Assembly: GCA_023433775.1 (NCBI GenBank) | Contig: JAEYTY010000121.1 | Span: forward strand, 1-37,561 | Origin: Pseudomonadota bacterium | GTDB taxonomy: Bacteria; Pseudomonadota; Alphaproteobacteria; Rhizobiales; Devosiaceae | Reading direction: 5' to 3' | DNA: 37,561 bases | Shown here: positions 1 through 8,600 of the stretch, one piece after another | Layout: every line of letters starts with the position of its first letter | Numbering within the stretch: position 1 is the stretch's first letter | Position numbers and translations under genes: made by a program | The notes under the pieces: model-generated | What the model was told of the DNA's origin: nothing | The model's database searches: none | What the model saw: only the letters and a program-made list of their open reading frames with translations

Positions 1-319
1 ACATACGTACCTCAATTAAGTCGAACATACCCTTGGAATCGTAGCGAATGACCGAGGTGAGGAAATCCGTGAGGGCCGAACCATCCGGGACCCGCACTGT
101 GGCCTTGCGTCCGCGCGCCAATTCAAGCAGGCCGCGACCGGTCAGCAATTTGACAGCTTCGCGGATGGTCAACCGGCTCACGGCATAGCGTGTCGCGAGC
201 TCCGCCTCGCTGGGCAGGCTCTGGCCGGGCGCCATTTGGGTCAGAATCAGTTGCGCCAGATCCTCCGCCACCAAGGCGGTGATCCCTGCCGCATCGCCGC
301 GCAAAAGCGGACTGCTCAC
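1..319 (-). CDS. GntR-family (FadR-type) transcriptional regulator, partial
   Basis: Only the N-terminal 106 or so residues are present; the gene runs off the left edge of the window. The start is a GTG at 317-319, preceded by a good GGGAGG ribosome site eight bases upstream. The visible protein is a GntR winged helix-turn-helix: an N-terminal helix, then PSEAELATRYAVSRLTIREAVKLL at about residues 35-58, the classic GntR recognition segment, then the wing. The sequence after it (LTDFLTSVIRYDSKGMFDLIEVR) resembles the linker into an FCD effector domain, so a FadR-subfamily protein is likely. A perfect palindrome lies immediately upstream (336-350) and a related half-match lies in front of chvE (528-542), so I infer that it controls itself and the divergent sugar importer, with a sugar or sugar acid as effector. 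The family assignment is firm; the target and effector are inferred. Confidence 0.85.
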   Translation of the reverse strand, partial: MSSPLLRGDAAGITALVAEDLAQLILTQMAPGQSLPSEAELATRYAVSRLTIREAVKLLTGRGLLELARGRKATVRVPDGSALTDFLTSVIRYDSKGMFDLIEVRM

Positions 320-335
320 GCTTACTTCCTCCCAA

Positions 336-350
336 AGGTATCAGATACCT
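336..350. promoter_or_regulatory. Palindromic operator in front of the GntR gene
   Basis: AGGTATC-A-GATACCT is a perfect 7+1+7 palindrome. It lies 17 bases upstream of the GTG start and just before the ribosome site. GntR/FadR-subfamily proteins usually bind short palindromes with GGT/ACC-like ends, so this is probably an autoregulatory site. Binding itself is inferred. Confidence 0.6.
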
Positions 351-784
351 TTTCCGGCTTGGCGGCATTTCGTGGCCCCGCACAGCCGGTACTCCTCATG
401 CGGGCGGCACTCTAGCCTCGGCCCGGCAATCCTGCAATCGCCTGATTTCTTGTGGTCAAACCCGGCTAAATGGTGGGTAAACCATGCTGCGAAAAATGAA
501 CATGAGTCACTGATGCAGCTTTACAGCGGTATCTGATTATCCTAGCTTCCGTCGCCGTGGCCTTGGGAGGGTCCATAGGGAAGCCGGATGTCCCGTGCGG
601 AGAATTCAACTGTTTCGTGTGACGACACACTCACCGTGTTGCGCAACATCGTATGGAGCGGCCTCGACGCTGCTTCGCCCTTGCTGACATGTCCCCCGAA
701 GCCTCCGCAATGACCCGGCATTTTTGCTGTCCCAGAAGCCATGTCAAAAAAGATAATCATCTCGAATTATAAGGGAGTCGAGAC
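351..784. other. Divergent intergenic region between the GntR gene and chvE
   Basis: I find no convincing gene in this stretch. Short open frames exist but lack ribosome sites and recognisable sequence. It holds the second GGTATCTGAT site (528-542), a small inverted repeat GTGTG-ACGA-CACAC (617-630) and an A-rich run leading to the chvE ribosome site. It is long enough to carry the chvE promoter and more than one regulator site. I cannot pick a confident -35/-10 pair. Confidence 0.5.
528..542. promoter_or_regulatory. Candidate second GntR site upstream of chvE
   Basis: GGTATCTGATTATCC shares the ten-base run GGTATCTGAT with the reverse strand of the palindrome at 336-350; the right half is degenerate. 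It lies about 240 bases upstream of the chvE start. Two related copies in one intergenic region suggest that the GntR protein acts on both divergent genes. This is inference from sequence similarity alone. Confidence 0.4.
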
Positions 785-1861
785 GTGAAGGTTTTCAAGT
801 CAATCGCGACGCTGTTCGCCGCTGGTGCGCTGATCGCCACTGGCGCAACTGCCGCATTCGCCCAGGACAAGGGCCAGATCGGCATTGCCATGCCGACCCA
901 GTCGTCGCTGCGCTGGATTTCGGACGGCAACGAACTCAAGGCCGCTCTTGAAGCCAAGGGTTACACCGTCGATCTGCAGTATGCAGAAGACGACATTCCG
1001 AACCAGCTCGCTCAGGTCGAGAACATGGTCACCAAGGGCGTCAAGGCTCTGGTGATTGCTTCGATCGACGGCACCACTCTCTCCGCAGTGCTGCAGCAGG
1101 CCGCTGACGCTGGCGTCAAGGTTATCGCCTATGACCGCCTGATCCGCGACACCGCCAATGTCGACTACTACACCACTTTCGACAACTTCCAGGTGGGCGT
1201 GCTCCAGGCCAATTCGCTGGTCAAGGGTCTCGAAGCCAATTTCGGCTCCGACAAGCCTTGGAACGTCGAACTCTTCGGCGGTTCGCCGGACGATAACAAC
1301 GCCTTCTTCTTCTATGATGGCGCAATGAGCGTTCTGCAGCCGATGATCGACTCCGGTGACATCGTCATCAAGTCGGGCCAGATGGGCATGGACACTGTTG
1401 GTACCCTGCGTTGGGACGGTGCTGTTGCACAGGCTCGCATGGATAACGTCCTGTCCGCCAACTACTCGGACGGCACTCGCGTCCACGGCGTTCTGGCTCC
1501 CTATGATGGCCTGTCGCGCGGTATCATTTCGTCGCTCCGCGGCGTTGGTTACGGCTCGGCCGACCTGCCATGGCCTGTGATCACCGGCCAGGATGCGGAA
1601 GCTCCGTCGGTTAAGGCGATCATTGCTGGCGAACAGTACTCGACCGTTTACAAGGACACTCGTGAACTGGCCAAGGTCACTGCCGAGCTGGTGGACACCG
1701 TTGTTTCCGGCGGCACGCCCGATGGTCTCGACACCACCACCTATGACAATGGCGTCAAGGTTGTGCCCTCGATCCTGCTGACCCCGTACGACGTTGACCT
1801 GACCAACTATCAGGAGCTCGTTGTCGACTCCGGCTATATCGATCCGGCTGACCTGCAGTAA
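785..1861 (+). CDS. chvE: Periplasmic multiple-sugar-binding protein ChvE
   Basis: This 358-residue protein starts at GTG 785 behind AAGGGAG. It has a signal peptide of about 27 residues (hydrophobic core, cut near AFA-Q). It closely resembles Agrobacterium ChvE as I remember it: GIAMPTQSSLRWISDGN near the mature start, NMVTKGVKALVIASIDGTTLS, AYDRLIRDT, ELFGGSPDDNNAFFFYDGAM, GQMGMDTVGTLRW and SGQDAE/TGQDAEAPSVKAI-type blocks. It is a periplasmic-binding-protein type I receptor for aldopentoses and aldohexoses such as arabinose, galactose, glucose and xylose, handing them to GguAB. In Agrobacterium ChvE also feeds the VirA sensor; nothing here suggests a virulence role. It is the first gene of a three-gene operon. 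An intercistronic hairpin follows it, which would fit higher expression of the binding protein than of the transporter. The exact sugar cannot be read from the sequence. Confidence 0.93.
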   Translation: MKVFKSIATLFAAGALIATGATAAFAQDKGQIGIAMPTQSSLRWISDGNELKAALEAKGYTVDLQYAEDDIPNQLAQVENMVTKGVKALVIASIDGTTLSAVLQQAADAGVKVIAYDRLIRDTANVDYYTTFDNFQVGVLQANSLVKGLEANFGSDKPWNVELFGGSPDDNNAFFFYDGAMSVLQPMIDSGDIVIKSGQMGMDTVGTLRWDGAVAQARMDNVLSANYSDGTRVHGVLAPYDGLSRGIISSLRGVGYGSADLPWPVITGQDAEAPSVKAIIAGEQYSTVYKDTRELAKVTAELVDTVVSGGTPDGLDTTTYDNGVKVVPSILLTPYDVDLTNYQELVVDSGYIDPADLQ

Positions 1862-1881
1862 GCACTGCTTCTCTGCAATCG

Positions 1882-1905
1882 GGGCCTCGCGGAAACGCGG
1901 GGCCC
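1882..1905 (+). terminator. Intercistronic hairpin between chvE and gguA
   Basis: GGGCCTCGCG-GAAA-CGCGGGGCCC forms a ten-pair stem (one G-T pair) with a GAAA tetraloop, 20 bases after the chvE stop. Only CTTCC follows, so it is a poor terminator on its own. It is more likely a partial terminator or a 3'-end stabiliser that raises chvE mRNA relative to gguAB. Confidence 0.55.
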
Positions 1906-1997
1906 TTCCAAATTTGTCGCTATGCTCCAAGCCGTGCTAGTGGCAAGGCGACGACAGGCCCACCGGGCCTGTGCCAGGACGTAATCGTAGGGCCAGC

Positions 1998-3530
1998 ATG
2001 ACCAATACCATTCTGGAGATGCGTGGCATCACCAAGACCTTCCCCGGCGTCAAGGCGCTGTCGGACGTTAATTTGACCGTGCGCGAAGCCGAGATCCACG
2101 CCATCGTTGGCGAGAACGGGGCAGGGAAATCCACCCTGATGAAGGTGCTGAGCGGGGTTTACCCCACCGGCACCTATGACGGGCAGATCATCTACAAGGG
2201 CGAAGAACAACACTTCCGCTCGATCCGCGACAGCGAACACAAGGGCATCGTCATCATCCACCAGGAGCTGGCTCTGGTGCCATTGCTCTCAATTGCCGAG
2301 AACATTTTCCTGGGCAATGAGCAGGCCAAGGGTGGCGTGATTGACTGGGATGAAACCCGCGATGGCGCGCGCAAGCTGCTGGCCATGGTTGGGCTGAGCG
2401 AAGACCCCGATACCCTGATCACCAATATCGGCGTGGGCAAGCAGCAGCTCGTCGAGATCGCCAAGGCGCTTTCCAAGCAGGTGCAATTGCTCATTCTTGA
2501 TGAGCCCACCGCATCGCTCTCGGAAAAGGACAGTGCGGCGCTGCTCGATCTGCTGATGGAGTTCCGCAAACAGGGCATTACCTCGATCCTGATCAGCCAC
2601 AAGCTGAACGAGGTCAGCAAGGTCGCCGACCGGATCACCGTCATCCGCGACGGGCGCACCATCGAGACCATGAACAAGCAGGACATCACCGAAGACCGCA
2701 TCATCACCTCGATGGTGGGTCGTTCGCTGGAAGATCGCTATCCGCCGCGCACCCCGCAGGTGGGCGAGGTTGTGTTCGAGGTCAAGAACTGGTCGGTCTA
2801 TCACCCGCAGCACCGCGAGCGGCAGATTATCCGCAATATCGATATCAACCTGCGTAAGGGTGAAGTGGTTGGCATTGCCGGGCTGATGGGCTCGGGCCGT
2901 ACCGAATTTGCCATGAGCCTCTTCGGCAAATCCTATGGCCAGAAGATCACCGGCGAGGTTTTCCTCAACGGCGAGAAGATCGACACGAGTACGGTTGGCA
3001 AGGCCGTCGCCAATGGCATTGCCTACGCCACCGAAGATCGCAAGACCTATGGCCTCAACCTGATCGACCACATCAAGCACAACACGACCATGGCCAATAT
3101 GGGTGGCGTGTCACGGCTGGGTGTCCTCGACGATCTGGCTGAGCTGGATGTCGCCAACGAATACCGCAAGAAAACCAATATCCGCTCATCGAGCGTCTAT
3201 CAGGTCACGGGCAACCTCTCTGGCGGCAATCAGCAGAAAGTTGTGCTCTCCAAGTGGCTGTTCGCCAATCCGAACGTGCTGATCCTGGACGAGCCAACCC
3301 GCGGCATTGACGTTGGCGCCAAGTATGAAATCTACACGATCATCAATCAGCTCGCGGCCCAGGGGAAGGCGATCCTCGTCATCTCTTCCGAAATGCCCGA
3401 ACTGCTTGGCATTACCGATCGACTTTATGTAATGAACGAAGGCCGCATTGTGGGCGAAATGCCGACTGCTGATGCGAGCCAGGAGAAAATCATGCGCTCC
3501 ATTGTACGCGCTGAAGGAAAGGCATCATGA
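1998..3530 (+). CDS. gguA: Sugar ABC transporter ATPase GguA (duplicated nucleotide-binding domains)
   Basis: This 510-residue cytoplasmic ATPase powers uptake of sugars delivered by ChvE. It has two fused nucleotide-binding domains, as in RbsA/MglA/XylG. The first Walker A is GENGAGKST at 38-46, with Walker B LLILDEPTAS. The second half has the signature LSGGNQQKVVLSKWLF at about 407 and Walker B VLILDEPTRGIDVG. As usual in this family, the first-half signature is degenerate (GVGKQQLVEIAKAL) and the second P-loop is altered (GLMGSGRTE). I chose ATG 1998 (MTNTILEMRGITKTFPG) because it matches the N terminus of the Agrobacterium homologue; an in-frame GTG at 1971 would add nine residues. Its stop overlaps the gguB start (ATGA), indicating translational coupling. 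Confidence 0.92.
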   Translation: MTNTILEMRGITKTFPGVKALSDVNLTVREAEIHAIVGENGAGKSTLMKVLSGVYPTGTYDGQIIYKGEEQHFRSIRDSEHKGIVIIHQELALVPLLSIAENIFLGNEQAKGGVIDWDETRDGARKLLAMVGLSEDPDTLITNIGVGKQQLVEIAKALSKQVQLLILDEPTASLSEKDSAALLDLLMEFRKQGITSILISHKLNEVSKVADRITVIRDGRTIETMNKQDITEDRIITSMVGRSLEDRYPPRTPQVGEVVFEVKNWSVYHPQHRERQIIRNIDINLRKGEVVGIAGLMGSGRTEFAMSLFGKSYGQKITGEVFLNGEKIDTSTVGKAVANGIAYATEDRKTYGLNLIDHIKHNTTMANMGGVSRLGVLDDLAELDVANEYRKKTNIRSSSVYQVTGNLSGGNQQKVVLSKWLFANPNVLILDEPTRGIDVGAKYEIYTIINQLAAQGKAILVISSEMPELLGITDRLYVMNEGRIVGEMPTADASQEKIMRSIVRAEGKAS

Positions 3531-4810
3531 CAACCGAAACTGCACCGACCGGGATTGACACCCCAGCCGAGCCGGTCAAGGCGGGCGAACTCAGCCTTTG
3601 GGGCGCTCTCCAGGCCAATATGCGGGACTATGGCCTGCTGCTGGCGCTCATTCTCATCATGATGTTCTTCCAGTATTTCACCAATGGCGTGCTCTTCAAG
3701 CCGGTGAACCTGACCAATATCATCCTGCAGAACAGCTATATCATCGTGATGGCGCTGGGCATGTTGCTGGTCATCGTGGCCGGCCATATCGACCTCAGCG
3801 TCGGTTCGGTGTCCGGCTTTGTCGGCGCCTTGGCCGCCATGCTTATGGTGGGCTGGAAATTCCCGCCCGAGCTGGCATTCCTCGCCAACCCAATGGTTGC
3901 CGGCGCGATCTGTCTGCTGGTCGGCGCGGCCATTGGCGCGGCGCAGGGCTATCTGATCGCCTATCATCGCATCCCCGCCTTCATCGTGACGCTGGCCGGC
4001 ATGTTGATTTTCAAGGGTCTGTCGCTGGCCATTCTCGCCGGCAAGTCGGTTGGTCCGTTCCCGGCCGAATTCCAGCTCCTGTCGGCAGGTTTTATTCCTG
4101 ACGTCATCGGGCCGACGACCCTGGTAGCCGCCAGCGAAGGCGTGCAGCCACTGGTGCTGCACACGACCACCATGGTCATTGCAATCCTGGCCATTGTCGC
4201 CATGGTGTTCTTCTCGATCCGCAGCCGTGCCCGCCGCAAGGCGCGTGGCTACGAGACTGAGCCTTTCAGCCTTTTCGTGATCAAGAACCTCGTCATCACC
4301 GCACTGGTGCTGTTCTTCGCCTATATGCTGGCCTCCTATCGCGGCCTGCCAAACGTGCTCGTCGTCATGGGCCTCTTGATCGCAGTCTTTGTGTTTGTCA
4401 CCAAGCGCATGACCTTCGGTCGCCGTATCTATGCCCTGGGTGGTAACCTCAAGGCTGCAGCGCTTTCGGGCGTCAAGACCGAGCGGATGACCTTCTATGT
4501 CTTCGCCATCATGGGTGCCCTCGCCGCCCTCGCCGGCATGATCTATGCCGCCCGCCTCAATTCGGCGACGCCGAAGGCAGGGCAGGGGCTGGAGCTCGAC
4601 GTGATCGCGGCGGTGTTCATCGGCGGCGCTTCGGCGCTGGGTGGTGTCGGCGCCGTGGCCGGTGCCGTCATTGGTGCCTTCATCATGGGCGTCATGAACA
4701 ACGGCATGTCGATCATGGGCGTCAACATCGATTGGCAGCAGATGATCAAGGGCGTGGTGCTGCTGGCAGCCGTGTTCTTCGATCTCTACAACAAGAACAA
4801 GTCAGCCTGA
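3527..4810 (+). CDS. gguB: Sugar ABC transporter permease GguB
   Basis: This 427-residue inner-membrane permease belongs to the BPD_transp_2 (RbsC/XylH/MmsB) family. About ten hydrophobic segments are visible, including AGHIDLSVGSVSGFVGALAAMLMVGW near residues 84-110, which carries the family motif GxIDLSVGS. A C-terminal segment GGASALGGVGAVAGAVIGAFIMGVMNNGMSIMG is the conserved gate region of this family. The start ATG overlaps the gguA stop by four bases. It would form the membrane channel with GguA and receive sugar from ChvE. The protein is longer than RbsC because of an extra loop around residues 205-270 (with a charged RSRARRKARGYETEPF stretch), as is usual for the XylH-like subgroup. 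It is the last gene of the operon and is followed by a strong terminator. Confidence 0.92.
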   Translation: MTTETAPTGIDTPAEPVKAGELSLWGALQANMRDYGLLLALILIMMFFQYFTNGVLFKPVNLTNIILQNSYIIVMALGMLLVIVAGHIDLSVGSVSGFVGALAAMLMVGWKFPPELAFLANPMVAGAICLLVGAAIGAAQGYLIAYHRIPAFIVTLAGMLIFKGLSLAILAGKSVGPFPAEFQLLSAGFIPDVIGPTTLVAASEGVQPLVLHTTTMVIAILAIVAMVFFSIRSRARRKARGYETEPFSLFVIKNLVITALVLFFAYMLASYRGLPNVLVVMGLLIAVFVFVTKRMTFGRRIYALGGNLKAAALSGVKTERMTFYVFAIMGALAALAGMIYAARLNSATPKAGQGLELDVIAAVFIGGASALGGVGAVAGAVIGAFIMGVMNNGMSIMGVNIDWQQMIKGVVLLAAVFFDLYNKNKSA

Positions 4811-4830
4811 TTTTTCAGATCGTCGCATCA

Positions 4831-4862
4831 GGGCCGCCGGAGCAATCCGGCGGCCCTTTTTT
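4831..4862 (+). terminator. Rho-independent terminator of chvE-gguAB
   Basis: The arms GGGCCGCCGGA and TCCGGCGGCCC form an 11-pair perfect stem with a GCAA loop, followed directly by TTTTTT. It lies 20 bases after the gguB stop. This is a textbook intrinsic terminator. Confidence 0.93.
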
Positions 4863-4873
4863 ATGCCCATAGC

Positions 4874-4911
4874 TTGACGGATACCGATTTATGTAACACT
4901 AAAAGTTACAT
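4874..4911 (+). promoter_or_regulatory. Promoter with inverted-repeat operator for the methyltransferase gene
   Basis: A TTGACG -35-like element (4874-4879) is followed by a perfect inverted repeat: arms ATGTAAC (4891-4897) and GTTACAT (4905-4911), seven bases apart. The repeat covers the place where the -10 should be. This looks like a repressor site of TetR, ArsR or MarR type. No regulator gene lies next to it, so the binding protein is unknown. Confidence 0.45.
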
Positions 4912-4928
4912 GACTACCGGAGCCCGCC

Positions 4929-5597
4929 ATGCCGTCCTTTGCCCACATCGCCAGCAATTATGCCGAAGGCCCGCCAAAGCAGGTGCCGGGCCATGCCGGG
5001 CTGCTCCGCATGACACGGCTGCTGCTCGAAGAATGTGTGCCGGCCGATGGGCGCGTTCTGGTGCTGGGCGCTGGCGGAGGCATGGAACTTTCCGTTTTCA
5101 CAGACGCGCAGCCGAGCTGGACCTTCGACGGCGTCGACCCCTCGGCGGAAATGCTGGAGACGGCGCGCCTCGCCACACTCAACCACGCGCAGCGGGTGCA
5201 TCTGCATCAAGGCTATATCGAAACGGCGCCCGAAGGCCCGTTCGACGGCGCGACCTCTATCCTCACCATGCATTTCATCCCGCGCGACCAGCGTCTCGCC
5301 ACCCTGCGCGAGATGCGACGCCGCATGAAGCCGGGCGCGCCCCTGGTCACCGCCCATATGAGCTTTCCGCAGGATGAGCAGAGCCGGGAGGTCTGGAGCA
5401 AGCGTCACGCGGCCTTCGCCGTCTCCAACGGCTTTAACCCGGCGCAGGCCGAAGCGGGGCGGTTGGCCATTCTCGCGCGCCTGCCCATCCTTTCGCCGGA
5501 GGAAGACGAAGCTCTCATGCGCGAGGCGGGCTTTGAGGGCATCAGCCTCTTCTACGCGGCCTTCGACTTTAAAGGCTGGGTCGCCTACGCCACCTGA
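4929..5597 (+). CDS. Class I SAM-dependent methyltransferase
   Basis: This 222-residue cytoplasmic protein has a Rossmann-type methyltransferase fold. Motif I is RVLVLGAGGGMELSVF at residues 42-57, followed by the acidic WTFDGVDPSAEMLETAR (motif II region), and TSILTMHFIPRDQRLATLREMRRRMKPGAPLVTAHMSF, the post-motif typical of Methyltransf_11/12/25 proteins. The start ATG 4929 has a GGAG about seven bases upstream. The substrate cannot be read from the sequence; small-molecule substrates are common in this group. It is monocistronic: a terminator precedes it and a convergent efflux gene ends 12 bases after its stop. The inverted-repeat operator in its promoter suggests that it is induced by a specific signal. 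Confidence 0.8.
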   Translation: MPSFAHIASNYAEGPPKQVPGHAGLLRMTRLLLEECVPADGRVLVLGAGGGMELSVFTDAQPSWTFDGVDPSAEMLETARLATLNHAQRVHLHQGYIETAPEGPFDGATSILTMHFIPRDQRLATLREMRRRMKPGAPLVTAHMSFPQDEQSREVWSKRHAAFAVSNGFNPAQAEAGRLAILARLPILSPEEDEALMREAGFEGISLFYAAFDFKGWVAYAT

Positions 5598-5609
5598 CGC
5601 TGAGCAATC

Positions 5610-8600
5610 CTATTCGGCCGGCTCCGGACGGGCACTGGCCGCGTCGAGCTCGCGCTCCAGCCTTGCCTCTTCTTCCACCTTGGGCTTGGAAAAGCGTCCC
5701 AGCAGCAGATAGGCCACCGGCGTCAGATAGAGCGTGGCGATGGCGGCAAAGCTCAGTCCGCCGACGATCACCCAGCCCAGCGCAGCGCGTGCCTCCGAGC
5801 CGGCGCCCTGCGCCAAAACCAGTGGAACGCCGCCGAGAATGGTGGCGATCATGGTCATCATCACGGGCCGCAGCCGGATATTGGACGCTTCTTCGATGGC
5901 CTCACGCAAGGGAAGGCCCCGATCGCGCAGCTGGTTGGCAAATTCCACGATCAGGATGCCGTTCTTGGCCATGATGCCCACAACCAGCACCAGCCCGATC
6001 TGGCTGAAAATATTGAGACTGCCGCCCGTGACCAGCAGCGCATAGAGCCCTGCGGCTACCCCGAAGGGCACGGTCGCCATGACGATGATAGCGCTCCAGA
6101 AACTTTCGAACTGGGCCGCGAGCACGAGCAGGATGATGATCAGCGCAAAGCCGAAGGTCAGCAGCAGCGCATTGTTTGCATCGCCCAGTGTTTTCGCCTC
6201 GGCCAGCGGCAGCAGCGATGTGCCCTCCGGCAGGATCGGGGCGGCGATGCGTTGCAGTTCCGCATAGGCATCGCCCAGCGCCAGGCCGTCTTCGAGGCTT
6301 GCGGACACAGTCACGGCACGGCGCTGTTCCTCACGTCGCAGCGAGGGTGGCACGGCGGATTCGGTAATGGTGGCGATGGTCGACATGGGCACATAGCGCC
6401 CGTCGCCCGTCCGCACGAACAAGGTCTCGAGATCGCGCGGATCGTTGACCGGGTTGGTGGTCGAAACCATGCGCACGCTATAGCTGGCGTCGTTGATGAA
6501 CACATTGCCCACATTCGCGCCGTCGATCATCGCCTGCATGGTGGTGGCGAGGCCGTTTATGTCCACGCCAAGCGCATTGGCCTGCGCGCGGTCGACGGTT
6601 AGCGTCAGTTGCGGCTGCGTCGTATCAAAGCTCACATTGACCCGTCCGAAGCGGCCATCCTCTTCGAGCGCATCACCAATGGCCTCTGCGGTGTCGGCCA
6701 GAACGCCATAGTCCGAGCCTGCGACAGCGAACTGCAGCCCCGAGCCGCCCCCGCGAATGCCAAGGCTATTGCCCTGCCTTATGAAAGCGCGCACGCCGGG
6801 CACCTGCGCCATGAGCGCCGTGATTTCCGAGGCAATCTCCTGCTGGCTGCGGTCACGCTGGTCCCATGGCGCCAGGCTCAGCGTCATGAAACCGCCCGTG
6901 CCCCAGCCGGAGAGCACAAAGAGCGAAGTCGCTTCGCCGCTATCGAGATAGGGCTGCAGCATGGTTTCCACTTGGCCCAGCCGTGTGCGCACGAAATCGA
7001 GGCTCACCGTATTGGGCGCCGACACGCTGATGCTCACGACAGAGCGATCTTCCGGCGGCGTGATTTCCTGCCGCAGATTGCCGAAAACGAACCATGAAGA
7101 GCCCGCAAACAGCGCGGCGATCAGCACCACGACAAAAGGGTTATTGAGCGCAACGCGCAGCGTGGCACGGTAGAAATCCGCCATGGCCCGGCCCAGGGCG
7201 CCGACGATGCCGCCATGCCGGTACCCCGTATCAGACTTGAGCAGACGGGAGGCCACCATCGGCCCGATTGTGAGCGCCACGACAGACGAGAGCAGCACGG
7301 CAATCGCAAGCGTGAAGCCAAATTCGCGGAACAGGCGGCCGGTCTGGCCCTCGAGGAAGGAGAGCGGCACAAAGACCGCCGCGAGCGTGAGCGTTGTGGC
7401 AATGACGGCGAAAAACACCTCCTGCGTGCCCAGTACGGCGGCAGCGCGCGGTCCGGCGCCCATGTTCCTGCGCCGGACGATATTTTCCAGCACGACAATG
7501 GCGTCGTCCACCACCAGCCCCGTTGCCAGCACCAGCGCCAGCAGGGTGAGGATGTTAAGCGAGAACCCGGCGATATACATGCCCGCTACCGCGCCCAGCA
7601 GGGCAATCGGCATGGCCAGCGCCGGTATGATCGTCGCCCGCCAGTCCAGCAGGAACAGGAAGATGATGCCGATTACCACGATCAGTGCGACGACCAGCGC
7701 AATCTGCACCTCGTGCAACGCACCTTCAATGAACACGGCCTCGTCGCTCGAAATCTTCACCGTCACGCCGGCGGGCAGGGTCTGATTGAGGCTGTCCACA
7801 GCGGCGTGAATGGCGTGCGAAATGGCGATGGTGTTGGATTGGGCCTGACGCACAATGCCCAGGCCGATGCCCGGGCGACCGTCTGAGCGGATCGCCGATG
7901 TGCTGGCCGCGGCGTCGAACACAACGCTGGCCACATCGCCCAATTGTGTACTGTTGTTGATGCTGAGCCGCTCGAAATCCTCCGGTCGCGTCACTTCGGA
8001 AATGGCGCGCACGGAAATGTTCTGGTTGGGCCCGTTGATCGAACCTGCGGCGGCGTCAAACGAGATTGTCGATAGTGCGTTGCGCACATCGGCGACCGTG
8101 AGGCCGCGGCTCGCCAGTTTGAGCGGATCAACGTCGATTTCAAAGGATGTGCTGCGCGTGCCGTAAACCTGCACCTCGGCAACACCGTCCACGGCGCCAA
8201 GACGTTCGGCCACCACGGCATCAACCAGCTCGCTCAGCTCGGCCACGCTCATCGTGTCCGAGGTAACTGCAAGCTGGATCACCGCCTGTGCATCGCTGTC
8301 GGCCTTGAAAATGGCCGGGTCCTCGGCCCCGTCGGGCAGGCCGCGCGTCACCCGGCTCAGGGCGTCGCGCACATCCGAGGTGGCAATGTCGAGATTGGTG
8401 CTTTCGCGGAATTCCAGCGTCACCCGGCTGCTGCCGACAGACGAACTGGACGAAATCGCCGATACGCCCTGAACGCGGGCGACAGCCCCTTCGACGATTG
8501 CGGTAATTTCCCGGTCCACCGTCTCGGCGGCAGCGCCGGGGAAGCTGGTGGAGATCGACAGAACCGGACGCTCCACGCTCGGCAATTCGCGCACTTCGAT

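Noticed and set aside
279..536. Open frame of 85 codons between the GntR gene and chvE
   Set aside because: It overlaps the GntR start and operator, lacks a ribosome site, and the product is not protein-like.
800..1930. Long open frame (376 codons) antisense to chvE
   Set aside because: It mirrors the codon pattern of chvE on the opposite strand; chvE has a clear signal peptide and family match, and the antisense product has none.
4438..4475. GTAACC inside gguB as a further SigF promoter
   Set aside because: It lies in coding sequence and no CGAAT follows at 16 bases.
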